From Planctomycetota bacterium (lineage in GTDB: Bacteria > Planctomycetota > UBA1135 > GCA-002686595): a stretch of DNA of 64,000 bases. Below are positions 37,449 to 47,115 of the stretch, in pieces (the stretch's first letter is position 1; the number at the start of each line of letters is the position of its first letter). The DNA is taken from assembly GCA_029259635.1 (NCBI GenBank), contig JAJDEU010000052.1, positions 186,001-250,000 of the forward strand. The letters run 5' to 3'. The translations under genes were made by a program, and so were the position numbers. Under the pieces are notes generated by a model. That model was not told the DNA's origin. It worked only from the letters and a program-made list of their open reading frames with translations, and made no database searches.

Positions 37449-38119
37449 GCGTTGGGCTCCAGCAATCGGCCATTCTCGATGCGCAAGGACCGCGCGCCGA
37501 GGCGCTCGGCTTCCGACGGATCGTGGGTGACGTGCAACGCGGTAAAGCCAAGCTGCTCGTGGAGCTCGCTCAGCGATTGGCACAGCTCCTCGCGCATGGC
37601 GGTGTCGAGCGGACCGAGGGGTTCGTCGAGCAACAAGAGTCGCGGCTTGGGCGCCAAAGCGCGGGCGAGTGCGACGCGCTGGCACTCACCGCCTGAGAGC
37701 GTGGCTGGTTTGCGCTTTTCGAAGCCCGGGAGATGGACGGCGCTCAAGAGCTCAGTGACTCGTCCGGCGCGCTCGGCCTTGGGAACTCCACTGGCGCCGA
37801 GAGTAAAGAGCAGGGTCTTCTCGACACTCATGTGCGGCCAGAGCGCTCCTTCTTGAAAGAGCATCCCGATCCCGCGTTGTTCGGGTGCCACGCGCTCTCG
37901 GCCCGACTCAGAAACGACTTCGCTGCCCAACTTGATCGAGCCGCTCGTCGCCTTCTGCAGCCCCGCGATCGTCCGAAGCAGCGTGCTCTTCCCCGAGCCC
38001 GAATGACCGAGCAGGCAGACGTACTCCGTCGCTTTCACTTCGAGGTCGAGCGGACCGAGTATGAGCTTGCCGTCGATCGAAACCTCAAGGTCGTGAATCT
38101 CAATTAAGCATCCAGTCAC
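37445..38119 (-). CDS. ABC importer ATPase (ferric-iron/thiamine type)
   Basis: 224 residues from a GTG that overlaps the permease stop (GTGA). Walker A GHSGSGKST, Q-loop, signature LSGGECQRVALARAL, Walker B LLLLDEPLGPLD and the H-loop HVTHDPSEAERL are intact. It lacks the long C-terminal TOBE extension of FbpC or PotA, so it is short. It energises import by the fused permease encoded directly upstream. Confidence 0.92.
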   Translation of the reverse strand: MTGCLIEIHDLEVSIDGKLILGPLDLEVKATEYVCLLGHSGSGKSTLLRTIAGLQKATSGSIKLGSEVVSESGRERVAPEQRGIGMLFQEGALWPHMSVEKTLLFTLGASGVPKAERAGRVTELLSAVHLPGFEKRKPATLSGGECQRVALARALAPKPRLLLLDEPLGPLDTAMREELCQSLSELHEQLGFTALHVTHDPSEAERLGARSLRIENGRLLEPNA

Positions 38120-39768
38120 GGAAGAATCTCCAGTCGTTTGCGCGCAAAGATCGTCCAGAGAAGTCCCGGGAGCAAGATCGCGAACACGAGTAACAGAGTG
38201 AGCGCGGCGACGTAGTCATCGCGTCCAAAGTGAACGCCATTGAAGACGCGCAAGATGGCGGTCTTGTTGGCGGCGGGAACGAGCAGGGCGGCATCGAGCT
38301 CGCGCATAGAGAAGACGAACACGAGGATAAAGCAGGCCACCAGCGATCCCCGCAGAGAGGGCGCAACGATTGAGAACATGCGTCGTGCTGGGCCCGCACC
38401 GGAGAGTGCGCCGGCCTCTTCGAGAGTCGGCGAGAGCGAAGCGGTAGCTCCGGAGAGCACGAGGATCGCGAAGGTCGCGAAGCGTCCGATGAAGAGCAGG
38501 ACGCTCATTCCGCCCGACTCGTAGAAGTCGGCTGTCGGCGCGTGATTCCAAACGACGATCGTGCCGATTCCGAGCAGGATAGCGGGGGATGCCAAGGGGA
38601 GCAGCGAGAAGAGCTCCAGCGTCCGACCGAGGATGCGCGAGCGCGCGCGTTCGATGGCGTGCCCCAAAAGCAAACCGAGTACGCAGCAAGCAAGTGCCGC
38701 TTCTGCCGACCAGACCAAACTGTTTCGCAGGTCCGAGCGCGAGCGTTCCAGCGCAAGCCCGAACGCCGATCGAAGATTGCTCCACTGCTGCTCCGCGAAG
38801 GCGGGCAAGACCTGGATCAACGCGCCGATGGAGGTCTGCGTGGTTTCGCCCTCGGGAGGCGTGTGACCGAGCTCCGCGGCGATGGCCGTGTCCGACCAGA
38901 CGCGCGGGCCTCCGGACGCTTCCCACGCGAGGCGCCCGAGCGGAACGAGGGCGGTCAACGCGATGACGGAGAAGCAGAACAGAAAGGCGGGCAGGCGCCA
39001 TTTGCCGAGGGCTAGACGAGCGGGAGTGACGAAGTGGCTGTCCAGGGTTGCGAAGGCGCCCTTGCGGCGGAGCGCGAGCACGGGCAACAGGGCGAACAAC
39101 GAGAGCGCGATCAAGGGCAGAGCGCTGGCGATGGCGGCTCCGGGTTGTTCGAAGTCACGCCAGTTGAAAAAAACTTCGTCGGCGTAGACGTTGAACTTTG
39201 GACCGACCGAGGAGACGTAGTCGGGAACAGCAAAGTCGTTGACGGCGAAGGCGAAGGCCAAGCAGGTTCCGACGAGTGCTGCGGGCAGGACCAGTGGGAG
39301 CTCCATGCGCAGGACGGCAGGCAGTCCGCCGGCGAGGCGTGCGGCCTCTTCGCGGCGTGCGTCGAGGCGTTCGAAGGCGCGGGCGCTAAGCAGAGCGACG
39401 AGTGGAAAGGTCGCGCCGGCGAGAAAGAGGATGGCGGCTGGCGCGCCGCGCAAATCCGTGAGAGGTGCCCAGCTCATGGCGAGAACGAGGGACGGCATCA
39501 AGAGCGGAATCAATCCGATCGGACGAAGCCAGCTCGCTCCGGGGACGTCCGTGCGCGCAACCAGCCATCCGAAGGGCAGGCCGACGACGAAAGCCAATGC
39601 GGCGACGGACAGGCCGAGCGTCAGAGTTCGCAGGAGGAGCGAGAGTGTCCGGTCGTCCGCGATTCCGACCAGGTCGGCGGGCGTGATGCTTGTAAACATC
39701 ACCGCGAGCGGCGCCAAGCCCGCAATCCCAAAGACGACGAGCGCCAAGATCACGAGCGGTCGGCTCAA
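38116..39768 (-). CDS. Fused two-domain ABC permease (FbpB/ThiP type)
   Basis: 550 residues with about twelve membrane segments, made of two tandem permease units. The EAA-type loops read EEAARLAGGLPAVLRMELPLVLPA and EEAGALSGAGPARRMFSIVAPSLR. The length and internal duplication match FbpB, ThiP or AfuB. The start is TTG overlapping the stop of the binding-protein gene (TTGA). It forms the membrane channel with the ATPase gene that follows. Confidence 0.9.
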   Translation of the reverse strand: MSRPLVILALVVFGIAGLAPLAVMFTSITPADLVGIADDRTLSLLLRTLTLGLSVAALAFVVGLPFGWLVARTDVPGASWLRPIGLIPLLMPSLVLAMSWAPLTDLRGAPAAILFLAGATFPLVALLSARAFERLDARREEAARLAGGLPAVLRMELPLVLPAALVGTCLAFAFAVNDFAVPDYVSSVGPKFNVYADEVFFNWRDFEQPGAAIASALPLIALSLFALLPVLALRRKGAFATLDSHFVTPARLALGKWRLPAFLFCFSVIALTALVPLGRLAWEASGGPRVWSDTAIAAELGHTPPEGETTQTSIGALIQVLPAFAEQQWSNLRSAFGLALERSRSDLRNSLVWSAEAALACCVLGLLLGHAIERARSRILGRTLELFSLLPLASPAILLGIGTIVVWNHAPTADFYESGGMSVLLFIGRFATFAILVLSGATASLSPTLEEAGALSGAGPARRMFSIVAPSLRGSLVACFILVFVFSMRELDAALLVPAANKTAILRVFNGVHFGRDDYVAALTLLLVFAILLPGLLWTIFARKRLEILP

Positions 39769-40835
39769 TCGAGAAACATCTCCTTGAACGACTGGTGGCG
39801 CTCGGCCATCTCGCGTCCGACCTGAGCGAAGTCGACCTTCATCACCTGGAAGCGGTCGAAGCCCTGCACGTGTTCGGGACGGGCGACGCTGTCGCGCACG
39901 GGGATCTGTGCCGAGCGGCCGGCGGCGAGCTGCTCTTCAACGGCCGGGCTGAGAATGAAGTCCACCAGGCGCTTGGCCGCCGAGAGATGCGGCGCACCTT
40001 TGAGAATGGCGACGGTGTTCGGGATCACCATGGTTCCGACACCCTCTTGGTCGGGATAGATCGCCACAACCGGCGCGCCGGCTTCGAGCGCGACGTTGAA
40101 GTCGTCGGTATCGGTCCAGCCGAAGGCGAGCCCGCCGTCGCGGACTTGGCGCATCAGGGTCGCGTTTCCGCTGGTCAACGCGAGGCGACCTTCGCGATTG
40201 GCCGTGCGCACCTCGTCCAAATACCTGATCGCTTCGGCTTCACCCAGAACGGAAAAGAGAGCTGTTGCGTGGGTGAGGGTGGTGCCCGTCAAGGGCCGCG
40301 CCATGCCGACTTTGCCGGCCCATTTAGGATCGACGATGTCCCACATCGACTGCAGTTCGGACGGATCTTCGACGAGGTCGGTGTTGACGATGAAGATGCG
40401 GCCTCGAGCGGCAAACCCGGTCCAGCGTCGCTCGGCGTCGCGGAACTGCGCGGGGATTCCCGCCGCGCTCTTCGAGTCGTAGCTCTCGAGCAGTCCCTCC
40501 TCAGCCAGCGCAACCGTGTGAGCGATCTCGTTATTCCAGAAGACGTCGCAGCGGGTTCGATCGGCTTCCGCGCGCAGGCGATTGACGAGCCCGACGGTCT
40601 TGTTGGCTTCGACATCGAACTCGGCTCGCACGGTTAGGCCTGTTTCGCTCTCGAAACGTCGAATCAGCGGTTCGGCGTGCACCTGATCGAGCGCGCAGTA
40701 GAGCACCACATCCGGCTCCTCCGAGGAGCACGCGGCGAACAGGAGGGGGAGGGAGCTAAGAAAGCAGGCGAGGAGCTTGGGCCATCGACCTGAAGTGGGC
40801 TGGGGCTTCGCCTTGAAAGTCTGGAGTCGAATCAT
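39765..40835 (-). CDS. ABC importer substrate-binding lipoprotein (ferric-iron family, SBP class)
   Basis: 356 residues from ATG 40835. Lipobox LFAAC (Cys36) anchors it to the membrane. The N-terminal lobe begins VVLYCALDQVHAEPLIRRFESETG, close to the iron-binding-protein family FbpA/AfuA, and two lobes plus hinge are complete. The consecutive Tyr pair that binds iron in FbpA is not obvious (AIYPDQ region), so the ligand could be another anion or metal. It is the first gene of the minus-strand operon: binding protein, permease, ATPase, pentaheme cytochrome, HEAT lipoprotein. Confidence 0.85.
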   Translation of the reverse strand: MIRLQTFKAKPQPTSGRWPKLLACFLSSLPLLFAACSSEEPDVVLYCALDQVHAEPLIRRFESETGLTVRAEFDVEANKTVGLVNRLRAEADRTRCDVFWNNEIAHTVALAEEGLLESYDSKSAAGIPAQFRDAERRWTGFAARGRIFIVNTDLVEDPSELQSMWDIVDPKWAGKVGMARPLTGTTLTHATALFSVLGEAEAIRYLDEVRTANREGRLALTSGNATLMRQVRDGGLAFGWTDTDDFNVALEAGAPVVAIYPDQEGVGTMVIPNTVAILKGAPHLSAAKRLVDFILSPAVEEQLAAGRSAQIPVRDSVARPEHVQGFDRFQVMKVDFAQVGREMAERHQSFKEMFLD

Positions 40836-41062
40836 GTTCACACGCAGGAGAGTTCGCAGGGGATGCAAGCCCCGTGCCTTGACCGTTACTCGCGCGCAAC
40901 CGTACGCTCTTGCGACGCTGGTAGCTACCGCGAGCCCCTCCGGCGTCGGTACGCGGCGGCGACTCGTATCCCGGTCCTCCCGCCGCCCCAATGAGCAGCC
41001 GGTTGCCGCTCGGAACGAAGCCCGCTCGTTCCATCCCACACCAAACTCCAGAGACTCAGCCC

Positions 41063-42253
41063 ATGTCGCTACAGATGTCAGAGCGTATGTCCCGCCTCGG
41101 AACCGAGTCCGCTTTTGAGGTGCTCGCCCGTGCGAAAGCCCTGCAGGCCGAAGGCAAGGACATCATCAACCTGGGGATCGGCTCGCCGGATTTTCGAACG
41201 CCGGACAACATCGTCGAAGCGGGCAAGAAAGCTCTCGATGATGGCTATCACTTCTACACGCCAGCCAAGGGCTTGCCCAAGCTGCGCGAAGCCGTGGCCA
41301 CCGACATCCTCAAATACCGCCAGGTACAGGTCGACCCGAACAACGTCATGATCGTTCCGGGCGGAAAGCCCACGATGTTCTTCGCGCTGTTGATGTTCGC
41401 CGAGCCGGGCGCGGAGGTCTTGTACCCGAACCCGGGCTTTCCGATCTACGAGTCGATGATTTCCTTCACTGGAGCGACGCCGGTCCCGATCGAGCTACCG
41501 GAGGAGTCGGGCTTCAGTTTCGATCCCGACGCGGTGCTCGCCAAGGTCAACGAAAAGACGCGACTGATCATCGTCAATACTCCGGGAAATCCGACTGGCG
41601 GAGTGATCGAGCGGGCGGCGCTCGACCGCTTTGTCGAGGGCATGCAAAAGTGGCCGAACGTCGTCATTCTGGCGGACGAGATCTATTCGCGACTGCTCTA
41701 CGACGGGCTCGAGCATGTCAGCCTCCTGCAATACGAATCGATTCGCGATCGGACGATTCTCTTGGACGGCTGGAGCAAGACCTGGTCGATGACCGGCTGG
41801 CGATTGGGCTATGGAGTCTGGCCAAAGAGCTTGATCGACGACGCGGAGCGACTGCAGATCAACAGCAACTCGTGTCCCTCGGCGGCCGTCCAGGTTGCCG
41901 GCATCGAGGCGTTACTCGGACAGCAAGATGACGCGGCGGAGATGCATCGCACCTTCGACAAGCGGCGCAAGCTGATGGTCGAGGGATTGAACTCGATTCC
42001 CGGCTTCCGCTGCATCATGCCCAAGGGCGCCTTCTACGCCTTTCCCAATATCACAGGCACCGGCATGAAGGCGAAGGAGTTGGAGGGCTTGCTCTTGAAG
42101 GAAGTCGGCGTGGCTACGATCGCCGGGACGAGCTTTGGGCACTTGGGCGAAGGCTACATTCGCTTCAGCTACGCTTCCTCGACGGAAAACATCAACGAAG
42201 CGCTGCGCCGCGTGCGCGAATTGATGGCCTCGCGCGTCTCGACAGGAGCTTAG
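41063..42253 (+). CDS. Class I/II aminotransferase (aspartate aminotransferase-like)
   Basis: 396 residues from ATG 41063. PLP-binding fold type I: YTPAKGLPKLREAV, NTPGNPTGG, ADEIYSRLLYDG and the Schiff-base Lys in GWSKTWSMTGWRLGY, with the terminal Arg in RFSYASS. Typical substrates are aspartate, alanine or related amino acids; exact specificity cannot be set. A putative divergent promoter region lies between it and the importer operon. A threonine aldolase gene follows 23 bases later, probably in the same transcript. Confidence 0.9.
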   Translation: MSLQMSERMSRLGTESAFEVLARAKALQAEGKDIINLGIGSPDFRTPDNIVEAGKKALDDGYHFYTPAKGLPKLREAVATDILKYRQVQVDPNNVMIVPGGKPTMFFALLMFAEPGAEVLYPNPGFPIYESMISFTGATPVPIELPEESGFSFDPDAVLAKVNEKTRLIIVNTPGNPTGGVIERAALDRFVEGMQKWPNVVILADEIYSRLLYDGLEHVSLLQYESIRDRTILLDGWSKTWSMTGWRLGYGVWPKSLIDDAERLQINSNSCPSAAVQVAGIEALLGQQDDAAEMHRTFDKRRKLMVEGLNSIPGFRCIMPKGAFYAFPNITGTGMKAKELEGLLLKEVGVATIAGTSFGHLGEGYIRFSYASSTENINEALRRVRELMASRVSTGA

Positions 42254-42276
42254 TCATTAGCGCCTCCGCATCCGCC

Positions 42277-43326
42277 TTGCCGCTGTCCGACTTTCGAAGC
42301 GACACGGTTACCAAACCGACGCCCGAGATGCTTCGAGCGATGGGTTCGGCGGAGGTCGGCGACGATGTATTGGACGGCGATCCGACGGTTCAGCGGTTGG
42401 AGAGGCTTGGAGCGGAGTGGCTCGGCAAAGCGGGGGCGCTCTATGTTCCATCGGGGACGATGGCGAATCAGATTGCGGTCGGCGTCTGGGCGCGCGGCGG
42501 CGATGAGCTCATCGCGCTGGCCGATGCGCACGTCCTCTTATTTGAGGCCGGAGCGGTAGGCGCGCTGCACGGACTGCAGTCGGCAACGGTAGCGGGGCAT
42601 AACGGCGCTCCGGATCTCGACGAGCTGCGCGCTCGCATTCGGCCCGACTTCATCCATATGCCAACGACCGCGCTAATCTCGGTCGAGCAGACGCACATGT
42701 CCTCGGGCGGCCGCGTGGTTCCACTGGCATCGCTGCAGGCGATTCGCGAGCTGGCCCGGGAACATCAAGCGCCCGTTCATATGGATGGAGCTCGGCTGGC
42801 CAATGCGGTTGTGGCGAGCGGCACGTCCGCGCGTGACTGGGCAGCCTGTGCCGACTCCGTCTCGGTGTGTCTCTCGAAAGGTTTGGGCGCGCCGGTCGGC
42901 TCTCTGATTGCGGGCGATGATGAGTTCTTGGAGCGGGCCCGCGTTGTTCGAAAGCGGTTGGGCGGCTGGATGCGGCAGGCGGGCGTGATCGCTGCGGCGG
43001 GAATTGTCGCGCTGGAGTCCGGCGTCGAGCGCCTGGCCGAGGATCATCGCCTCGCGCGCGAACTGGCCGCGCTCTTCGACGAACGCGCTGGCTTCGTCTC
43101 GCCCCCGGATCAGACCGAAACCAATCTGGCCATTGTTCGACTGGTTGACTTCGAGCTCGCCGGGCAGCCGATGGACGCGCCGACCTTGGCGGGCCTCTTG
43201 GGTGAGGAGGGAATCGGCGTCATGGCACTCCAGGCCGACGTCCTGCGATTTGTTTGTCACCGAGATGTGGGCCCTTCCGACCTCGAGCGGCTCTCGAGCG
43301 CCTTAGACGCTATCTTGGGCGCCTGA
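42277..43326 (+). CDS. ltaE: Low-specificity L-threonine aldolase
   Basis: 349 residues from a TTG start (no ATG at the expected place). It opens with DFRSDTVTKPTPEML, the family signature. PLP contacts are GTMANQIA and the Lys in VCLSKGLGAPVGS; the conserved substrate His is in VEQTHMSSGG. The enzyme splits threonine/allo-threonine to glycine and acetaldehyde in the cytoplasm. The symbol reflects the closest well-known member and could equally be ltaA-like. A strong hairpin follows its stop. Confidence 0.88.
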   Translation: MPLSDFRSDTVTKPTPEMLRAMGSAEVGDDVLDGDPTVQRLERLGAEWLGKAGALYVPSGTMANQIAVGVWARGGDELIALADAHVLLFEAGAVGALHGLQSATVAGHNGAPDLDELRARIRPDFIHMPTTALISVEQTHMSSGGRVVPLASLQAIRELAREHQAPVHMDGARLANAVVASGTSARDWAACADSVSVCLSKGLGAPVGSLIAGDDEFLERARVVRKRLGGWMRQAGVIAAAGIVALESGVERLAEDHRLARELAALFDERAGFVSPPDQTETNLAIVRLVDFELAGQPMDAPTLAGLLGEEGIGVMALQADVLRFVCHRDVGPSDLERLSSALDAILGA

Positions 43327-43333
43327 CTTTTTT

Positions 43334-43354
43334 GGGGCGCTGGCCCCGCTCTTT
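43334..43354 (+). terminator. Intrinsic terminator after the threonine aldolase gene
   Basis: GGGGC-GCTG-GCCCC (43334-43347) then GCTCTTTT. A seven-T run also precedes the stem, so it could work in both directions. It lies 7 bases after the aldolase stop. Confidence 0.6.
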
Positions 43355-43363
43355 TCGATCTTC

Positions 43364-43382
43364 AGCCGAACACGCTTCGGCT
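43364..43382 (+). repeat. Hairpin in the leader of the phosphomannomutase gene
   Basis: AGCCGAA (43364-43370), loop CACGC, TTCGGCT (43376-43382): a perfect 7-bp stem 32 bases before the ATG at 43414, without a T run. Confidence 0.4.
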
Positions 43383-43413
43383 CACACACCTACACCTTCA
43401 ACTTTGGGCACCT

Positions 43414-44772
43414 ATGGGCATCTTTAAGGCCTACGACATTCGCGGCCTCGTTCCTTCCGAACTCGACGCCGAGCTCGCCAAGAAGATTGGCAATTCCTTC
43501 GCGCGCTTTCTCGGCGCAAAGCGCCTCGTCATCGGCCAAGATATGCGGACGCATTCGCCAGAGATTGCCGATGCGGTTGCGGAGGGAATGCGCGACGCGG
43601 GCTGCACTCCGATTCGACTGGGCTTGGCCTCGACGCCGATGACTTACTACGCGATCGGCGCCTTGGACTGCGATGGCGGCCTGTGCGTGACCGCGAGTCA
43701 CAACCCGGCTGAGTACAACGGTATGAAGTTGTGTCGTGCAGGTGCGGTTCCGATTTCCGGTGCGACGGGGATTCAAGACATCGAGCGCATGTGCTCGGAG
43801 CCCTATCCCGAGCCGGTGGCCGAACGCGGGGGACAGGAAGAGATCGAGATCTTGGCGGACTATGTCGAGCACGTGGTTCGGTTCGCCAATATTCCGACCG
43901 ACGTGAAAATTGCGATCGATGCCTCCAACGGGATCGCGGGACATACTCTGCCGGGGATTCTCCAGTCGCTTCCGACGGTCGAGGCCGCGAGCATGTTGAT
44001 GGAGCCCGATGGGAGCTTTCCGGTTCACGAAGCCAATCCGCTCAAAGAGGAAAACCTCGACGGCTTGCGGGTTCTTGTGAAAGAGTCCGGGGCCGCGCTG
44101 GGTGTTTGCTTCGATGGCGATGCCGATCGGTGTTGTTTCGTCGATGAGACCGGACGCACGGTGAGCGCGGATTTAGTGACTGCGTGGCTTGCACCGAGCT
44201 TTATTAAGAGCGGCGACAAGACGCCGATCGTCTACGACTTGCGTTCGTCCTGGGTCGTACGCGAGGTGATCGAGGAGCACGGCGGCGTTGCTCTGCGAGA
44301 TCGCGTCGGGCACTCCTTCATCAAAGCGACCATGCGCAAAGAAGGCGCGGTCTTTGGTGGCGAGCTCTCCGGTCACTTCTACTTCGCGGACAACTTCACT
44401 TGCGACTCGGGCGTGATCGCCATGGTCAGCGCGCTCTCCTTGCTCACGGCGCCGGAGAATCGCGGCAAGAAGTTCAGCGAGATGGTGGAGGGGCTCCGGC
44501 GCTATCACGCCACCGGCGAGATCAACTTCCGAGTGGCGGATAAGGACGCGATTCTGGCTGAATTGAAAGAACGCTACAAAGACGGTGAACAAGATGAGTT
44601 AGATGGGATCACGGTCTCCTTTGGCGACTTGTCCGATCCGGACTGGTGGTGGTTCAATGTGCGAGCCTCCAACACCGAGCCGCTCCTGCGGTTGAACCTG
44701 GAGGCTCGGACAGCGGCTTTAAGAGACGAGCGTCGCGACGAATTGGTCGCGCTATTAGGAGATCCGGAATGA
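43414..44772 (+). CDS. Phosphomannomutase/phosphoglucomutase
   Basis: 452 residues of the alpha-D-phosphohexomutase family (AlgC/ManB type). Phosphoserine loop TASHNPAEYNG near 93, Mg loop DGDADRC near 235, sugar loop GGELSGHFYF, and phosphate-binding loop RASNTEPLLRLNLE near the end are all intact. It interconverts hexose 1- and 6-phosphates and so feeds nucleotide-sugar supply for LPS and O-antigen. The stop overlaps the next start (ATGA). algC or manB cannot be separated from the sequence. Confidence 0.92.
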   Translation: MGIFKAYDIRGLVPSELDAELAKKIGNSFARFLGAKRLVIGQDMRTHSPEIADAVAEGMRDAGCTPIRLGLASTPMTYYAIGALDCDGGLCVTASHNPAEYNGMKLCRAGAVPISGATGIQDIERMCSEPYPEPVAERGGQEEIEILADYVEHVVRFANIPTDVKIAIDASNGIAGHTLPGILQSLPTVEAASMLMEPDGSFPVHEANPLKEENLDGLRVLVKESGAALGVCFDGDADRCCFVDETGRTVSADLVTAWLAPSFIKSGDKTPIVYDLRSSWVVREVIEEHGGVALRDRVGHSFIKATMRKEGAVFGGELSGHFYFADNFTCDSGVIAMVSALSLLTAPENRGKKFSEMVEGLRRYHATGEINFRVADKDAILAELKERYKDGEQDELDGITVSFGDLSDPDWWWFNVRASNTEPLLRLNLEARTAALRDERRDELVALLGDPE

Positions 44773-45167
44773 ACAAATCCCTTGGAACCGTGCCCCTCCT
44801 GGCGGCCTGCATTTGGCTCGCTACCTGCAGCTGTGAATCGAGCTCCCACGAGCGCGATTCGAGCCAGATGGCCTTGCACTCGGTGTCTTTTGAGTCGCGC
44901 GGCGGTCCGCCGGTCGTGGCCGGGATTGCCATTCTCGCCGCGACGGGTAAGCCTCTGGCGGGGGTGACGCTCACCCTCCCGGACGGCACGACCGCGACCT
45001 CGGGTGAGGATGGTCGCTTCGAGCTGGTCGGCATGCGTCCGGGGCTCGAAGGACTCTTGGAGGCTCGTACCGAGGATGGACTGGTGGGGACCAACCCGCT
45101 GCTGCCCCTCGCTGGAGGGCGACTGGAAGTCGTCGTGCGCCTAAGAAAGCCCCGCGGAGAACAATAA
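44769..45167 (+). CDS. Small lipoprotein with a carboxypeptidase-regulatory-like beta domain
   Basis: 132 residues. ATG 44769 overlaps the phosphomannomutase stop (ATGA). Lipobox LATC (Cys20) with a second Cys. Residues about 50-130 form a VAGIAILAATGKPLAGVTLTL-TATSGEDGRFEL pattern, which is the CarboxypepD_reg/transthyretin-like fold seen as a module in surface proteins. No enzymatic motif. Placement suggests a surface accessory role but none can be named. Confidence 0.72.
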   Translation: MNKSLGTVPLLAACIWLATCSCESSSHERDSSQMALHSVSFESRGGPPVVAGIAILAATGKPLAGVTLTLPDGTTATSGEDGRFELVGMRPGLEGLLEARTEDGLVGTNPLLPLAGGRLEVVVRLRKPRGEQ

Positions 45168-45240
45168 GCTGGGCTTCGGGGTTGAAGGCACCCCCTCGCG
45201 TTGACGATAGAAGGACCTTCGGCATCCCACCGAGAAACGA

Positions 45241-47115
45241 ATGATTGGCCTAGCCCTACTCCTCGCTCTGCAAGTCGACTCCGGAGCGAAAGCGCCGATC
45301 TGGGAGGACTCGAAAGCTGAAATTCGCGCGGCGGATCGTGAGCTGCCCTCCGTGCTCGTCGACGTCCCGCTTCAGTCGCGCCTCTCCCAACCCATTCGGT
45401 GGGGCCGAATACGGTTCCGGGAGAAGCTGATCAGCTTCTCCACTTACTCGGCGCAGAACGCCCAGCGCGCGCTCGACGGAATCCTGATCGAGCCCGGTCG
45501 TCGCTCAGCGGCGCTGATGGCGCTCGGATGTTCACGGGCTTCGGGCGTGCGCGTCCTGCTCGAATCCTGGGCAGTCGGTGGCGGATCCATGGAACAGCGC
45601 GCCGCGATCCTGGCGCTCGGCGAGCTCGGCGGACAGGACTCCGCCTTTCTCCTCGAATTGGCGAAGTCCGAATTGCCGCAGATCGCGGAGAGTGCCCTGG
45701 TCGCTTTGATGCGACTCGACTCGCCGGCCGTACGCGACGAGATCGATCGTATCGCCGCGGACGAAACGAACCCGAATGCGGACATCGCGCGCTCCGTGAA
45801 GGCGTTCTATGCCAGTCCGGAAGAAGTGGCGGCCCCCGAATCGGTCAAACTGCTTCTCGAGTTGCGATGGGACGCAGCGGTGAGCTACGGGCTCGTCGGC
45901 GGCAAGAGTCGCGCTCAGCTCCGCATCGAGGAGTTGGAGCGGGATCCCGCTTTTCTTGAGGCGGTCGTATTGCGTTCGATGCGGAGTCTCTCGGTGCCCG
46001 GCGTGGAGGACCACCTGCTGGCCTTGGCGATGGCCGGAGGCGTGGAAGCCTTGAGAGCGTCGGCGCTAAAGATTCCCAGGACGCTCAACAAGCTCTACGC
46101 GGAAGGGAGCTGGGAACCCGCAAACGGAACCGAATGGCAGGCGGTATTGGATGCCATCGATGAAGGTGGCGCGCGTCCGGATGCGGTGGATTTAGTTCGC
46201 GGGGCTCTGAATTTGCCGAGCTTCCGCTCGCGAGCCGCTGGACTCTTGGTCGGGATGGGCGACGAAGAAGCGGCGACTTTGTTGCGGGATTCACTCTACG
46301 ATCCCGACCTGGAGACACGCATTCAAGCCTGTCGCGCATTCGGTCGGAGCAGGAACAGTCGTTGGGCCGAGGAGCTCGCGACGCTTCGAAGGGGCGAGCC
46401 CAATCAGAGGTTGGCCATGGCCGCGCTGGTCGCACAAATGAGGATCGGCTACCAACCCGCAGATCAGCAGCTTCGATTAATCGTGCTCGACGGTTCGCAA
46501 TCCGATCGCGAAATCTTGGTCGAAGAGCTCCTAGAGGTCTCCGAGGATCAGCGGGTTCCCGTCTTATTGGAGACCGCCTTTCCGCACCTCTTGGGCAGGC
46601 TTCGCTTGCGCGTCGCCGCGGACCTCGTTCGGCGCGGGCGATTGCTTCAGAGAACCGAATTGATCGCGGCACTCGAAGCGGGTGAAGAGCCCGACCTGGC
46701 CGCCACCTTCGTGCGGGCTCTCCGCCGGGTTCCGGGAAGCCGTGAGCTTCAGGCTCTGACCACGCTGTTTCCGACCCATGGCATCGACGTCAACATCGAG
46801 CTGACGATTGCCCTGATCGACAACAACCACACGACGGGAATCGCGCTGCTCACGCGGGCGCTTTGGAACCCACCGCTCGATCTCAGCGCACTTGCCGGCG
46901 CGCTCATCGTGCAGCAGCGGGGGATCCTGGCCCTGCACCAGGAGCTGGATTCCCCCCCGACTCCGGTCTCCGAAGCCGGAGTTCGGCGGGTGGGCTTTGC
47001 CCTGGGAGAGTGGGGCGGGGTGGAAGCTCTCGAGGAGTTGGCTCAGCGACGCCCGAGCCATGACCCGGCGCTCCAGGGGGCTTACCTTGGGGCGATGAGC
47101 GTCCGCACTCAGTAG
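45241..47115 (+). CDS. Exported HEAT-repeat protein
   Basis: 624 residues with a short hydrophobic N-terminus (MIGLALLLALQV) acting as signal peptide. The body is a long alpha solenoid of HEAT-like repeats, for example LALGELGGQDSAFLLELAKSE and LLVGMGDEEAATLLRDSLYD. There are no catalytic motifs. Proteins of this plan act as scaffolds. The stop codon lies inside an 8-base direct repeat that borders the inverted-repeat element after the gene. Confidence 0.75.
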   Translation: MIGLALLLALQVDSGAKAPIWEDSKAEIRAADRELPSVLVDVPLQSRLSQPIRWGRIRFREKLISFSTYSAQNAQRALDGILIEPGRRSAALMALGCSRASGVRVLLESWAVGGGSMEQRAAILALGELGGQDSAFLLELAKSELPQIAESALVALMRLDSPAVRDEIDRIAADETNPNADIARSVKAFYASPEEVAAPESVKLLLELRWDAAVSYGLVGGKSRAQLRIEELERDPAFLEAVVLRSMRSLSVPGVEDHLLALAMAGGVEALRASALKIPRTLNKLYAEGSWEPANGTEWQAVLDAIDEGGARPDAVDLVRGALNLPSFRSRAAGLLVGMGDEEAATLLRDSLYDPDLETRIQACRAFGRSRNSRWAEELATLRRGEPNQRLAMAALVAQMRIGYQPADQQLRLIVLDGSQSDREILVEELLEVSEDQRVPVLLETAFPHLLGRLRLRVAADLVRRGRLLQRTELIAALEAGEEPDLAATFVRALRRVPGSRELQALTTLFPTHGIDVNIELTIALIDNNHTTGIALLTRALWNPPLDLSALAGALIVQQRGILALHQELDSPPTPVSEAGVRRVGFALGEWGGVEALEELAQRRPSHDPALQGAYLGAMSVRTQ

